The notes: generated by a model not told the origin, from the letters alone. A stretch of DNA of 24,966 bases from Moduliflexus sp964602655 (GCA_964602655.1 CAZRSF010000087.1:1-24966); one strand, 5' to 3'. Counted from the stretch's first letter, positions 15,501 through 23,322 are shown. Numbers and translations are program-made.

Positions 15501-16339
15501 GATCGATCTCCTCGTTTCTGATACATCAACGCATCGTGTAATTCATGTAATTCCAGCATTTTGCTCACGTCAGGAAACGGATGAACGGATTCAGCGTCTC
15601 CTAAACAGAGAAATCCACCGGGACGAAGCATATTCAGCAGATTGCGCAACAGGGTCAATTGCGCGTCATAATCAAAATAAATCAACACATTCCGACAAAA
15701 AATCAGATCATAGATCGGCTGCGCAGCAGCGGCGATACTGACTAAATTGAACTGGCGAAACGTGATGGCCTGTTTCAGGGCGTCAACCACATAATACAAA
15801 TCATGATCGCAGATAAAATATTTGTCAAGAAAAGCTTGAGGAATCTTATGGACTTTCCGTAATGGATACACCGCCTGTTGCGCATACTCGATTGCTGTTG
15901 CCGACATATCGGTCGCTAAAATGTTGACGCTGCGCGACGCTGCGGGCTGTTGCGCTAAATATTCCAACAAGGTGATCGCAATGGAATACGGTTCTTCGCC
16001 AGTCGCGCATCCGGCTGACCAGATGCGTAGCGGGGCGTGTGGCGGTTGCGCGAACAGTTGGGGGAACACATTCTCGCGCAAGCCTGCGAAATGTCCCGGA
16101 ATGCGAAAAAACGACGTTTCGTTCACGCTGATCAGATCAAGCAGATGGGAAAGCTCTGCGCGCGCTTCATGGGAGGAGCGTGTCAGGAACGCGTAATATT
16201 GGTCAGCCGCGTTGAAACCAGCCGCGTCAAGCCGCGCACAGAGTTTTTTTTCGAATCGCGCGCGTTGCGAATCAGCGCAATAAATATGGCTATGCGTATA
16301 AATCAGCTCTCGAAATTGAAGAAAATCGTGATCGGTCAT
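15497..16339 (-). CDS. CheR-type methyltransferase 2
   Basis: The 280-aa product shows SVNETSFFR (71-79), the SAM loop SAGCATGEEPYS (108-119), and IFCRNVLIYFDYD (213-225), all diagnostic of CheR. The N-terminal helical domain is present and the length is standard, with no TPR or other added domain. It follows the SBP-receiver fusion gene by 21 nt and overlaps the HEAT gene by 4 nt (GTGA). Having a second, divergent CheR in the same operon suggests a different substrate set, perhaps receptors of a second chemosensory pathway or non-receptor targets. Confidence 0.92.
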   Translation of the reverse strand: MTDHDFLQFRELIYTHSHIYCADSQRARFEKKLCARLDAAGFNAADQYYAFLTRSSHEARAELSHLLDLISVNETSFFRIPGHFAGLRENVFPQLFAQPPHAPLRIWSAGCATGEEPYSIAITLLEYLAQQPAASRSVNILATDMSATAIEYAQQAVYPLRKVHKIPQAFLDKYFICDHDLYYVVDALKQAITFRQFNLVSIAAAAQPIYDLIFCRNVLIYFDYDAQLTLLRNLLNMLRPGGFLCLGDAESVHPFPDVSKMLELHELHDALMYQKRGDRS

Positions 16340-16360
16340 GCTGAACGCGCGCGCAATGCG

Positions 16361-17740
16361 CTATGTCAAAATAGCCTGCATTGCCGTCGTGACTCGCTCT
16401 AAATCAAATGGTTTGGGAATAAACATTTTGGCGCCGAGTTCGAAGACTTGCTGACGGGTTTCCGGGAAATTGCTCCCGCTGAGCACGATAATATTCGCCT
16501 CTGGATGATAGTGCAAAATTCCGGCAATCGCATCAATGCCAGTCATGTCAGGCATGGACAAGTCCATAATGACGATATCCGGCTGGGCGGCTTTATACTG
16601 CGCAATCGCTTCTCGTCCGGTCGTGGCTTCGGCAACCACTTCGCCATTCATTGTCGCGGTCACATCCTTGAGAATTTTTCGAATGACGCTGGAATCATCC
16701 GCCAATAGGAAAGTGATCGGGCGATCCTGCGCGCGCGGAATGGAGACGCCCTCGCGCATATACACATCGTCATGTTCAAGGATGCGCATATTTTCTTGAA
16801 CGCCTCCGCTGAGTCTGATCAGCGACGGATCGGTCTCTTCGAGCAGGTCGGTCGTGTAGAGTTCATGTTCTTCCGGCAGGCGAGAAATCAGATTGGATTT
16901 ATAGAGTAATTCTCGGATCGAGTAAATACCGATCCGAAACATCGAATCCATTGCCATGGAGTAGCGATTCTGCTCTAACATGCGGCGAGATTCCAGATAG
17001 CCGATGGCTAAAGGGTCAGTCAGGACGCGGGCGGCCTCTTTGGCGTCATCTTTGATAAATTGTGTTGCCGTCGCCATGGCGCGAATCACGCCGCAGAGTT
17101 GGTCGCGATGCTGTTCGATATGATCAACGGTGGTCATGAGCATACTCTGGTCAATCAGCCAGTTTACCGGGCCTTCGTGATCCGGAATCTGCGAGTGAGA
17201 ACCGGAGAAAAATAACACGCCGCCCGCTTCAATGGCTCGGCTGGTCCAGGGTTCCCAACTGGCGATCACATCAATCTCGCGCCGTTCGAAGGCTTCAAGT
17301 TGTTCGCGCGGCAGCAGATTGGCGAACTCGATTTGCGACAGGTCAAGACCGAAGTCCTTCGCCATATTCTGAAACGCGACGTAAATCGCTGCGCCTTCAG
17401 CCATTGCGACTTTTTTGCCGAGCAGATCATACGGCGAACGAATCTCTGCGTCGCGTCGAATCACGACTTGCTGCGTGCTGGAGACATCGGCTAATGGCGC
17501 AATAATCTTCACATCCAGCGCTTGTTCGCGCAGCATCATGGTGGTAATGACGGTTTGCGTCCAGGCAAGAGGTTTGACGGGAGAACGGAGAATCTCGCGG
17601 GGCATGATCGTGCCCGATTGGAGGAGGCGGTATGTGACATTCAATCCTTCTTGTTCGAAAAACCCCAGCTTTTTGGCCAGCACGAGTTGACAGGAAATGT
17701 TCGGATCTTTGACGCCCCATAGATTGACATGTTCTAACAT
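16361..17740 (-). CDS. NMT1/THI5-like ligand-binding domain fused to a CheY-like receiver
   Basis: From the ATG at 17740 (AAGGAG 9 nt upstream) the product is 459 aa; an open extension to 17806 lacks such a site. Residues ~3-290 resemble the NMT1/THI5 (SsuA/TauA-type) periplasmic binding fold: AKKLGFFEQEGLNVTY, then DLLGKKVAMAEGAAIYV and EIDVIASWEPW. The last ~120 residues form a receiver: LLADDSSVIRKIL, phosphoacceptor D393 in IVIMDLSMPDMTG, and K443 in IPKPF. There is no signal peptide, so the binding domain should be cytoplasmic, unlike its transporter relatives. It is the first gene of the chemosensory-type operon and may link a soluble ligand to phospho-signalling. The ligand cannot be read from sequence. 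Confidence 0.88.
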   Translation of the reverse strand: MLEHVNLWGVKDPNISCQLVLAKKLGFFEQEGLNVTYRLLQSGTIMPREILRSPVKPLAWTQTVITTMMLREQALDVKIIAPLADVSSTQQVVIRRDAEIRSPYDLLGKKVAMAEGAAIYVAFQNMAKDFGLDLSQIEFANLLPREQLEAFERREIDVIASWEPWTSRAIEAGGVLFFSGSHSQIPDHEGPVNWLIDQSMLMTTVDHIEQHRDQLCGVIRAMATATQFIKDDAKEAARVLTDPLAIGYLESRRMLEQNRYSMAMDSMFRIGIYSIRELLYKSNLISRLPEEHELYTTDLLEETDPSLIRLSGGVQENMRILEHDDVYMREGVSIPRAQDRPITFLLADDSSVIRKILKDVTATMNGEVVAEATTGREAIAQYKAAQPDIVIMDLSMPDMTGIDAIAGILHYHPEANIIVLSGSNFPETRQQVFELGAKMFIPKPFDLERVTTAMQAILT

Positions 17741-17830
17741 ACGACGTTTCTCCTTCTGGAAATGCGAATCGGGATGCTTGGATGCGCGGCCTTCGCTTCG
17801 TTTCATACGCCTGACATGCGTTATAAGGAA

Positions 17831-17859
17831 GGTGTAGTGTTCGCCGGATGCGTCGTCAA
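17831..17859 (-). promoter_or_regulatory. Possible promoter of the SBP-receiver/cheR/cheB operon
   Basis: On the minus strand TTGACG (17859-17854) and TACACC (17836-17831) are 17 nt apart, about 90 nt before the operon's first start codon. The -35 is good and the -10 is poor. Confidence 0.28.
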
Positions 17860-17915
17860 GAAAAAAGGTGTGAAATAGAATGGAGAAACAAAGATTTTCT
17901 GAAAATCGTGAAATT

Positions 17916-18320
17916 TTACTCTGGGCGAGCGTTGCAAGAGAGATGTTCGCATTCCAGTAAGTGGGCTAATTCTCTGATTTCGTCTGCGGACATGGTTTCG
18001 CTTTTGATCAGCATTTCAACGATATCGTCCCGTTCGACTTCTAAAACACGGCTGGCAAAGAAATGCACGAGTTTTGCCACTCCCACCGGGCGCGAAATCC
18101 TGGCGGCATACAACAAGACGCCATGTATCGGTTTTCGACGCAGTAAGCGCTTGGCAACCATGCGATCCATGATGGTTTTCGTTGTGGTATATGCCCAGCC
18201 ATACGTCGGATCGAGCGCGTCATGCACTTCGCGAACGCTTTGCTCGCCTGCTTTCCAGACGACTCGTAAAATGTCATATTCAGTTGTGGTTAATTCGGGA
18301 AGTTCTGGAGATGTTGACAT
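17916..18320 (-). CDS. BlaI/MecI-family transcriptional repressor
   Basis: The product (134 aa from ATG 18320; an ATG at 18332 would add four residues) has the BlaI/MecI winged-helix pattern: ELTTTEYDILRVVWKAGEQS, the wing and recognition region YGWAYTTTKTIMDRMVAKRLL, and the helical dimerisation tail with VEMLIKSETMSADEIRELAHLL. These are dimeric repressors, often released by proteolysis through a BlaR1/MecR1 sensor. No BlaR1-like membrane protease gene is in the window. A GGGTGAT lies just before the chosen start. It sits alone between the chemosensory operon and dnaA, and a dyad upstream fits autoregulation. Confidence 0.88.
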   Translation of the reverse strand: MSTSPELPELTTTEYDILRVVWKAGEQSVREVHDALDPTYGWAYTTTKTIMDRMVAKRLLRRKPIHGVLLYAARISRPVGVAKLVHFFASRVLEVERDDIVEMLIKSETMSADEIRELAHLLECEHLSCNARPE

Positions 18321-18351
18321 CGTATCACCCATGAAATACTGGATATATTGT

Positions 18352-18399
18352 TACATTGTAGCAATGATGCTATAATGAAATTCATATTTACGATGTCAA
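18352..18399 (-). promoter_or_regulatory. Promoter and dyad operator of the BlaI-type gene
   Basis: On the minus strand TTGACA (18399-18394) is followed after 18 nt by TTATAG (18375-18370). Overlapping and just downstream are two dyads: TAGCATCATTGCTA (18359-18372) and TACAATGTA (18352-18360). BlaI/MecI operators are built around TACA...TGTA half-sites, so the overlap with the promoter suggests autorepression. Confidence 0.45.
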
Positions 18400-18437
18400 G
18401 GAAATTTTCTATGTTGCCATGTTCTTTCTCTTTCAGC

Positions 18438-19835
18438 CTATCCCTGCAACATGCGCTCAAGGCCTTCCAACTCCTGGCGAAACGCGGAATCTTCGTTTTG
18501 CATCGCCTCGATTTTTTCGCAGGCATACATGATCGTCGTGTGATCTTTGCCGCCGAATGATTGCCCGACGACCGGCAGCGAAAGATTCGTGAGCTTGCGG
18601 GAGAGATACATCGCCACCTGACGCGGGAAGGCGAGCGTCCGCAGCCGCGCAGCCGATTTCATGTCCTGGAGTTTGATCTGATAATGGTTCGCGACGACTT
18701 CCTGGATCAACTCGACGGTAATGTGTTTGGCGGCGTCGGAGCTTTTGGTATCCAGAATGTCATCCAACACTTTTTTCGCTAATTCGATGGTGATCGTGCC
18801 TGTGGAAAACTTCGAATAGGCGGCGATTTTGATCAAGCATCCTTCTAATGCGCGAATATTGGATTGAATCTTGGTCGCGATGTACATCGCGACTTCTGTG
18901 GATAACTGAATGTGTTCCATTTCGGCTTTCTTTTTCAGGATCGCCACTTTGGTTTCGAAATCCGGCGGTTGAATGTCGGCAATCAGCCCCCATTCGAAAC
19001 GCGAGCGCAGCCGTTCCTCTAATGTCGGAATTTTTTTCGGCGGACAATCGCTGGAAATCACAATCTGTTTTTGCGCGTTATGCAGGGCGTTGAAGGTGTG
19101 GAAAAACTCTTCCTGCGTTCGCTCTTTCCCGGTGATGAATTGAATATCGTCAATCAGCAGCAGGTCAATATTCCGATATTTATCGCGGAATTCCTGCATT
19201 TGATCGTAGCGGATCGCGTTGATCAGTTCATTCATAAAACGTTCGGACGAGAGGTAATACATCCGAAAGCCAGGCGGATTCGTCGCTTTGATCGCATGGC
19301 CGATGGCGTGCATCAAATGCGTTTTCCCCAATCCGACGCCGCCATAAATAAAGAGCGGATTATACGCTTTGGACGGTTGCTCGGCGACGGCGCGGGATGC
19401 GGCATGCGCAAATTGATTGCTGCCGCCGACGACATACGTGTCGAATGTATATTTCGGGTTCAATCCGGTGTCATGATCCAAAAACGGCGTCATCGGTTTG
19501 GCGTTCTCAAGCTGAGTCTGCCGCGATATTTCCGCGTAGTCGGTGCCATGACTATCGCTAAAAGCGTCAGGTTCATGCTCTTCCGCATGATCTGTCAGAG
19601 GAGCAATTTCAAACGCCACGTCAACGGGATTGCCCGTCAGCGTCTGTAAAATAGCGACAATTGAGTCGCGATAATGCTCATTCAGCCAATTGGCGTAATA
19701 TTGATCGGGAACGCCGACCGTCAGGCAATTCTGCTCGAATGAAAGCTGAGTTGTCGGCGAAAACCAGGTCGTAAAACTCGACGGATTCATGCGCATGGCG
19801 ATGCGCTCTAACACATTATCCCAAAGTGTATTCAT
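18438..19835 (-). CDS. dnaA: DnaA, chromosomal replication initiator
   Basis: The 465-aa product has all four DnaA domains: domain I (MNTLWDNVLERIAMRMNPSSF...), a short acidic linker (domain II, about 80-120), the AAA+ domain with Walker A GGVGLGKT (165-172) and Walker B LLLIDDIQF (225-233), and domain IV with the DnaA-box-binding signature GGKDHTTIMYACEKI (428-442). It binds ATP and DnaA boxes and opens oriC. The ATG at 19835 is chosen because domain I begins there; the frame stays open to 19904, but that extension is encoded by an inverted repeat. No clear Shine-Dalgarno is present. It points away from the putative origin just upstream. dnaN is not adjacent in this window. Confidence 0.97.
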   Translation of the reverse strand: MNTLWDNVLERIAMRMNPSSFTTWFSPTTQLSFEQNCLTVGVPDQYYANWLNEHYRDSIVAILQTLTGNPVDVAFEIAPLTDHAEEHEPDAFSDSHGTDYAEISRQTQLENAKPMTPFLDHDTGLNPKYTFDTYVVGGSNQFAHAASRAVAEQPSKAYNPLFIYGGVGLGKTHLMHAIGHAIKATNPPGFRMYYLSSERFMNELINAIRYDQMQEFRDKYRNIDLLLIDDIQFITGKERTQEEFFHTFNALHNAQKQIVISSDCPPKKIPTLEERLRSRFEWGLIADIQPPDFETKVAILKKKAEMEHIQLSTEVAMYIATKIQSNIRALEGCLIKIAAYSKFSTGTITIELAKKVLDDILDTKSSDAAKHITVELIQEVVANHYQIKLQDMKSAARLRTLAFPRQVAMYLSRKLTNLSLPVVGQSFGGKDHTTIMYACEKIEAMQNEDSAFRQELEGLERMLQG

Positions 19836-19850
19836 GCCGTATGCGTTGCA

Positions 19851-19910
19851 GCGACGATGTCTGTCGGAAGCGATTGTTTTTCGAACGCGACCTCCGACAG
19901 ACATCGTCGC
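19851..19910. repeat. Perfect 18-bp inverted repeat in the dnaA leader
   Basis: Arms 19851-19868 (GCGACGATGTCTGTCGGA) and 19893-19910 are exact reverse complements separated by 24 nt. In the dnaA mRNA the hairpin ends 15 nt before the start codon and encloses the only good Shine-Dalgarno-like stretch (GGAGG) in the leader. It may be a mobile repeat copy or a translational control element. Confidence 0.85.
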
Positions 19911-19924
19911 ATCTGTTTAACAGA

Positions 19925-20014
19925 TGGAAATTGTATTTTTTAAAATAACAAAACAAAAATTTACATTAGTTAATGAAAATAGTTATCCACAATCTTATCC
20001 ACACTTGTGCATAA
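19925..20014. other. oriC: Putative oriC: DnaA boxes beside an AT-rich unwinding region
   Basis: Two perfect DnaA boxes TTATCCACA stand at 19983-19991 and 19995-20003, and a third in reverse orientation (TGTGCATAA, i.e. TTATGCACA) at 20006-20014. Immediately to the left, 19927-19982 is strongly AT-rich (TTTTTTAAAATAACAAAAC and ATTTACATTAGTTAATG), fitting a DNA-unwinding element. Lying just upstream of dnaA is a usual bacterial origin position. The cluster could instead serve only dnaA autoregulation, since three boxes is few. Confidence 0.7.
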
Positions 20015-20089
20015 CTTTGTAAAATTTCACGAGTTAGATTGTTCTCATCTCCATGTTTTCGGAGAGATTTATGAAGAACATGTTAAAAT

Positions 20090-20117
20090 ATTTTATCATT
20101 GCCACATGTTTTGTCAA
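20090..20117 (-). promoter_or_regulatory. Strong candidate promoter for dnaA
   Basis: On the minus strand TTGACA (20117-20112) is followed after 16 nt by TAAAAT (20095-20090). A transcript starting near 20083 would run through the DnaA boxes and the AT-rich region and have a leader of about 250 nt before the dnaA start. Confidence 0.5.
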
Positions 20118-20153
20118 GAAACAACACGGCGGTTTCGCGACAGCCATGCCGTT

Positions 20154-20633
20154 TTAGATGTCAAGAGGACAATGACGGCCAGTGGGACGACCATTGACGA
20201 TTTCCAACAGCGCAACACACGGCGCTGATCCCTGGCGTCCTTTGCGCGCACTGCCAGGATTGATGTACAACACGCCTTGATGATATTGCATATAGGGAAC
20301 ATGGGTATGCCCGAACACGACGATCTGCGGGGTATGTTGTCGGAGCGCCGCAGCAACTGAGAGGGTCGGGTCGCCTGGCATACCGAGATCGTGTACCAGC
20401 AAAATGCGCAGTCCGTCACAGGTGTGAATGAGAAGATTTCGGTGAACAGCGACGCGGCCGCGCATGTCCATATTTCCGCGCACAGCCGCGACCGGCGCAA
20501 TCGCGCGCAATTCGATCAGCACGTCATCGGTATCAATGTCACCGGCATGAAGAATTTCATCCACCCCGCGAAACAGATCATGGACGCGGGGATGAAGATA
20601 ACCATGCGTATCTGAAATCAATCCGATGTTCAT
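20154..20633 (-). CDS. YfcE/MJ0936-type metallophosphoesterase
   Basis: The 159-aa product has the calcineurin-like metal ligands in order: D8 and H10 in ISDTHG, D32 in HAGDID, N54 in VRGNMD, H81 in LVHDLG, and H109/H111 in FGHTHVP. The final INPGSARKGRQG segment is typical of the YfcE/MJ0936 phosphodiesterase group, small cytoplasmic Mn2+ or Ni2+ enzymes active on model phosphodiesters but with unclear natural substrates. The canonical GH(D/G)H pair is complete. Its ATG overlaps the stop of the pgsA-like gene by 4 nt (ATGA), so the two are translationally coupled. Confidence 0.92.
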   Translation of the reverse strand: MNIGLISDTHGYLHPRVHDLFRGVDEILHAGDIDTDDVLIELRAIAPVAAVRGNMDMRGRVAVHRNLLIHTCDGLRILLVHDLGMPGDPTLSVAAALRQHTPQIVVFGHTHVPYMQYHQGVLYINPGSARKGRQGSAPCVALLEIVNGRPTGRHCPLDI

Positions 20634-21256
20634 GTGCTTCGGTCTCGTTCAATCGTCTCGGAATAGCTGTTGAATAGGCGGATGCCTTGATAGACATAGC
20701 CTAAGCCCGAACTCACCGTCACTGCGAACGTCACCCAACAGAATGGGAGAATCAGTTCAGGCTTCTCCAAGTCAATGTAATTGTAAAACAGCACGACACT
20801 GATCAGCGCGACCTGGAGAAATGTGGTGAGTTTCCCGATGATCGTTGGCGCAATCGGACAGGTTGCGCCCAGCATGAACAGCGCCGCAATTCCGACCGTA
20901 ATAATAATATCCCGGCTGATCAATGTGATGGCAAACCAGAGCGGCAGCGCATTGGGAACAGACACAAGGCTTAACGAGATGACGGTCGAAGTCAGCATCA
21001 GTTTGTCGGCTAACGGATCGAGAAACGCGCCGATATTCGTCCGCTGATGATACGCGCGGGCGATAAAGCCGTCGAGGGCGTCAGTCAGACCGGAAAGCAA
21101 AAAGATCATCAGCGCCGCGCCGTTATAGCCATACATGAGCGCGACAATAAAAAATGGAATCGCAATAACACGGGAAATCGTCAAAATATTGGGGATATTC
21201 ATAGCGGTATAAGAAGCTGCCGCCCGCGCAATGATGTCGGAAATTTCGGAGTTCAT
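20630..21256 (-). CDS. pgsA: CDP-alcohol phosphatidyltransferase, PgsA type
   Basis: The product (208 aa, or 190 aa if it starts at the internal ATG 21202, MNIPNILTISR, where the family usually begins) carries the CDP-alcohol phosphotransferase signature DGxxARx8GxxxDxxxD as DGFIARAYHQRTNIGAFLD followed by PLAD. Several hydrophobic helices are visible. The likely reaction is CDP-diacylglycerol plus glycerol-3-phosphate to phosphatidylglycerophosphate at the inner membrane. The 'NIPNILTISRVIAIP' opening is typical of PgsA rather than PssA. Neither start has a clear Shine-Dalgarno. It is coupled to the phosphoesterase gene downstream, which has no obvious lipid role. Confidence 0.88.
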   Translation of the reverse strand: MNSEISDIIARAAASYTAMNIPNILTISRVIAIPFFIVALMYGYNGAALMIFLLSGLTDALDGFIARAYHQRTNIGAFLDPLADKLMLTSTVISLSLVSVPNALPLWFAITLISRDIIITVGIAALFMLGATCPIAPTIIGKLTTFLQVALISVVLFYNYIDLEKPELILPFCWVTFAVTVSSGLGYVYQGIRLFNSYSETIERDRST

Positions 21257-21318
21257 GCTGAAAATGGCAGGATCGTCATTCCTTTATATGATGGACGTGA
21301 TGCACGCGCAGACCGTTT

Positions 21319-21367
21319 GCCTCCGGGAGGAAAATCAATGGATACGAGCGATTGTTCTCCCGGAGGC
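21319..21367. repeat. 11-bp inverted repeat between the dksA-like and pgsA genes
   Basis: Arms GCCTCCGGGAG (21319-21329) and CTCCCGGAGGC (21357-21367) are perfect reverse complements with a 27-nt centre; each arm is itself nearly palindromic (CCTCCGGGAGG). It lies 21 nt past the stop of the TraR/DksA-like gene and could be its 3' hairpin, although no T-tract follows. Confidence 0.6.
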
Positions 21368-21387
21368 GCTTGTGTTCGGACGACCGG

Positions 21388-21744
21388 TTACTCAACTTCT
21401 TCTTCTTCAAGCCGCGTTTTGCAATTGATGCAAAAGGTCGCCATGGGTCGAGCTTTCAGACGTTCGGCGCCAATGTCTTCGCCGCAGCGCTCACAGAGTC
21501 CGAATGTTTCATTTTCGATGCGTTCTAACGCCTGATCGATTTTCTGTACAAGTTTTCGTTCACGGTCGCGAAGGCGATGATGAAAGGTGCGGTCAGATTC
21601 TAAGGTCGCGATATCGGCGTAGTCCGCAAACTGTCCCTGAGCGCCGTTCGATTCGCGCGAGACGGTCTCGTTGGCCTGCTGGATGAGCTGGCGCTTCTGG
21701 TCTAACAACAATGTTTTAAAATAGTCGAACATGTTCTCTTCCAC
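21388..21744 (-). CDS. TraR/DksA-family zinc-finger protein
   Basis: From the GTG at 21744 (AAGGAG 9 nt upstream) the product is 118 aa; ATG 21732 (GGAAGAG nearby) is an alternative giving 114 aa. The C4 zinc finger is CERC...CINC (C84, C87, C105, C108). A coiled-coil hairpin precedes it and carries the DxxDxA tip motif as DYADIA (41-46), the residues through which DksA reaches the RNA polymerase active site. Family members modulate transcription initiation, in some cases with ppGpp. With a complete tip motif and finger it is likely functional. It could be a DksA proper or one of the shorter YocK/RsrA-like paralogues. Confidence 0.88.
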   Translation of the reverse strand: MEENMFDYFKTLLLDQKRQLIQQANETVSRESNGAQGQFADYADIATLESDRTFHHRLRDRERKLVQKIDQALERIENETFGLCERCGEDIGAERLKARPMATFCINCKTRLEEEEVE

Positions 21745-22135
21745 GTCGCATCTCTCCTTTCTTCTATGCTGGACATCATAACGACATCTCACTAAGCGAG
21801 CGTATCTATCGTTTTCCGGATATTGAAGCGTGGGCGTATTTTTCTGAAAAACTTATCAGATACATTCTGGACGGCCAACATGAAGTCAAGAAAAAAATAC
21901 GCAGGCGCGAGTTTTAAATTCGAGAAATGCGCGGACGTTCGAATGGGTGTTTCGAAGGAATCGAAAGGGACACTCAAGAGCATTTTCTCTCGAATTGACG
22001 CCCCTATCGCCTGAGAATTTCTTAAAAAATGCGTGTGAGTGTCATTTTTTTCTTGACATTTTAATCTAATTTTTAAATAAATTTTAAAAATACATTAAGA
22101 CTAATTATTCATAGACCTTTTAGCGACCGTAATAC
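21745..22135. other. Divergent intergenic region, dksA-like / ROK regulator
   Basis: This 391-nt gap becomes very AT-rich towards the ROK gene (22030-22110, with runs such as TTTTTAAATAAATTTTAAAAAT). It should hold promoters for both genes. No convincing ORF is present: the longest open stretch (plus, 21823-22014) opens with TTG and has no ribosome-binding site. Confidence 0.5.
22053..22079 (+). promoter_or_regulatory. Candidate promoter of the ROK regulator gene
   Basis: TTGACA (22053-22058) is followed after 15 nt by TAAATA (22074-22079), within a strongly AT-rich block 57 nt before the start codon. The -35 is perfect; the spacing is short. Confidence 0.38.
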
Positions 22136-23311
22136 ATGACGCCACGAGCCATCAACCACAAAGCGATCCGCGCTGAAAACCGAAAGAAGATTTTGTCGCT
22201 GCTGCAAAAACAGCGCGAACTGACACTTCAGGAAATTGCCAAAGAGCTTGATCTGAGCGTGCCGACCGTGACGACAATTACGGAACAACTGGCAGAAGAA
22301 GGCTTCGCGCAGAATGCCGGAGTTTCGGAATCGGTCGCAGGCCGCCGCCCGAAGGTCATTCAATTCGCGCCGGATGCATACGATATGCTTGCCGTCGAAT
22401 TTACGATTGAAGCGGTGCGCATCGTGCTGACAAATCTTGACGCGGTCATCAAAGCGGATGCGACGATCAATGCGCCGGATTATCAGCAGATGGATGCGCT
22501 GATGGAAACGATTCGGCAGGAAACCGCGCGAATGTTAACGGCTCATGCTGTCCGCTCTTCCCATGTGTTAGGCATCGGATTTTCGCTGCCTGGCGTGGTG
22601 GATGAAGAACAATGCCTCTTGAATATCGCCCCGAATCTTGGCCTTAAACAGGTGAATTTCGCGCAATACGCGCCGTTATTCCCATTTCCGATGTTTCTCG
22701 AAAACGAAGCGAATGCTGCGGCGATGGCGGAACTCAAGCTTGGCATCGCCAAAGAAATGCGGAATGTGGTGTATGTCTCCGTACTCTCCGAAGGCATCGG
22801 GACCGGTATCATCATCGGCGGGCAGCTCTATCGCGGTAAAAATAAACGCGCCGGCGAATACGGGCATACCAATATCGTACCGCATGGCCTGCCGTGCTCT
22901 TGCGGCAGACGCGGCTGCTGGGAACGATATGCCTCCGGCAACGCTCTTCTGCGCGGTTATGCCGAACAATCCGGGGCAACATTACACGATCTCGCCGAAT
23001 TTTTTGGGCGCTTGAACGCAAACGATCCGGCGGCCTCAGCGGCGTTCGAGACTTACATAGACTATCTCGCGATTGGCATTCAAGACATCTTGTTGGCGCA
23101 AGACCCGCATTATATTTATATCGGCGGCGTACTCAGCCCATTCGAAGAACAGATGCTTGAGTCATTGCGTCAGCGGATTTTTGTAGAAAATATGTTTTAT
23201 ACTCAGCAGGACGTGGCGATCAGATGGACGACGCTGCAAGCGAACGCCTCGATTTTAGGGGCGGCGCTGTTGTCATGCGAACGGATGTTTCACAGTTCGG
23301 TGACGATCTGA
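22136..23311 (+). CDS. xylR: ROK-family repressor, XylR-like
   Basis: The 391-aa product begins with a winged helix-turn-helix (16-56, KKILSLLQKQRELTLQEIAK then LSVPTVTTITEQL), followed by a ROK domain. Visible ROK features are ENEANAAA (189-196), EGIGTGIIIG (219-228), GEYGH (240-244) and the zinc motif CSCGRRGCWE (254-263). The catalytic aspartate found in ROK sugar kinases (NDAN) is Glu here, as in the non-kinase regulators XylR/NagC. Its place 74 nt upstream of xylA on the same strand argues for a xylose-responsive repressor. The symbol rests on context and family, since NagC/Mlc-type regulators look alike. No Shine-Dalgarno is evident before the ATG. Confidence 0.88.
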   Translation: MTPRAINHKAIRAENRKKILSLLQKQRELTLQEIAKELDLSVPTVTTITEQLAEEGFAQNAGVSESVAGRRPKVIQFAPDAYDMLAVEFTIEAVRIVLTNLDAVIKADATINAPDYQQMDALMETIRQETARMLTAHAVRSSHVLGIGFSLPGVVDEEQCLLNIAPNLGLKQVNFAQYAPLFPFPMFLENEANAAAMAELKLGIAKEMRNVVYVSVLSEGIGTGIIIGGQLYRGKNKRAGEYGHTNIVPHGLPCSCGRRGCWERYASGNALLRGYAEQSGATLHDLAEFFGRLNANDPAASAAFETYIDYLAIGIQDILLAQDPHYIYIGGVLSPFEEQMLESLRQRIFVENMFYTQQDVAIRWTTLQANASILGAALLSCERMFHSSVTI

Positions 23312-23322
23312 CTTACACAGGC

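Noticed and set aside
19836..19904. 23-residue N-terminal extension of DnaA
   Set aside because: It is encoded by the inverted repeat in the leader and precedes the normal start of domain I.
21823..22014. 63-codon plus-strand open frame in the dksA/ROK gap
   Set aside because: TTG start, no Shine-Dalgarno, Lys-rich unstructured translation; more likely promoter DNA.
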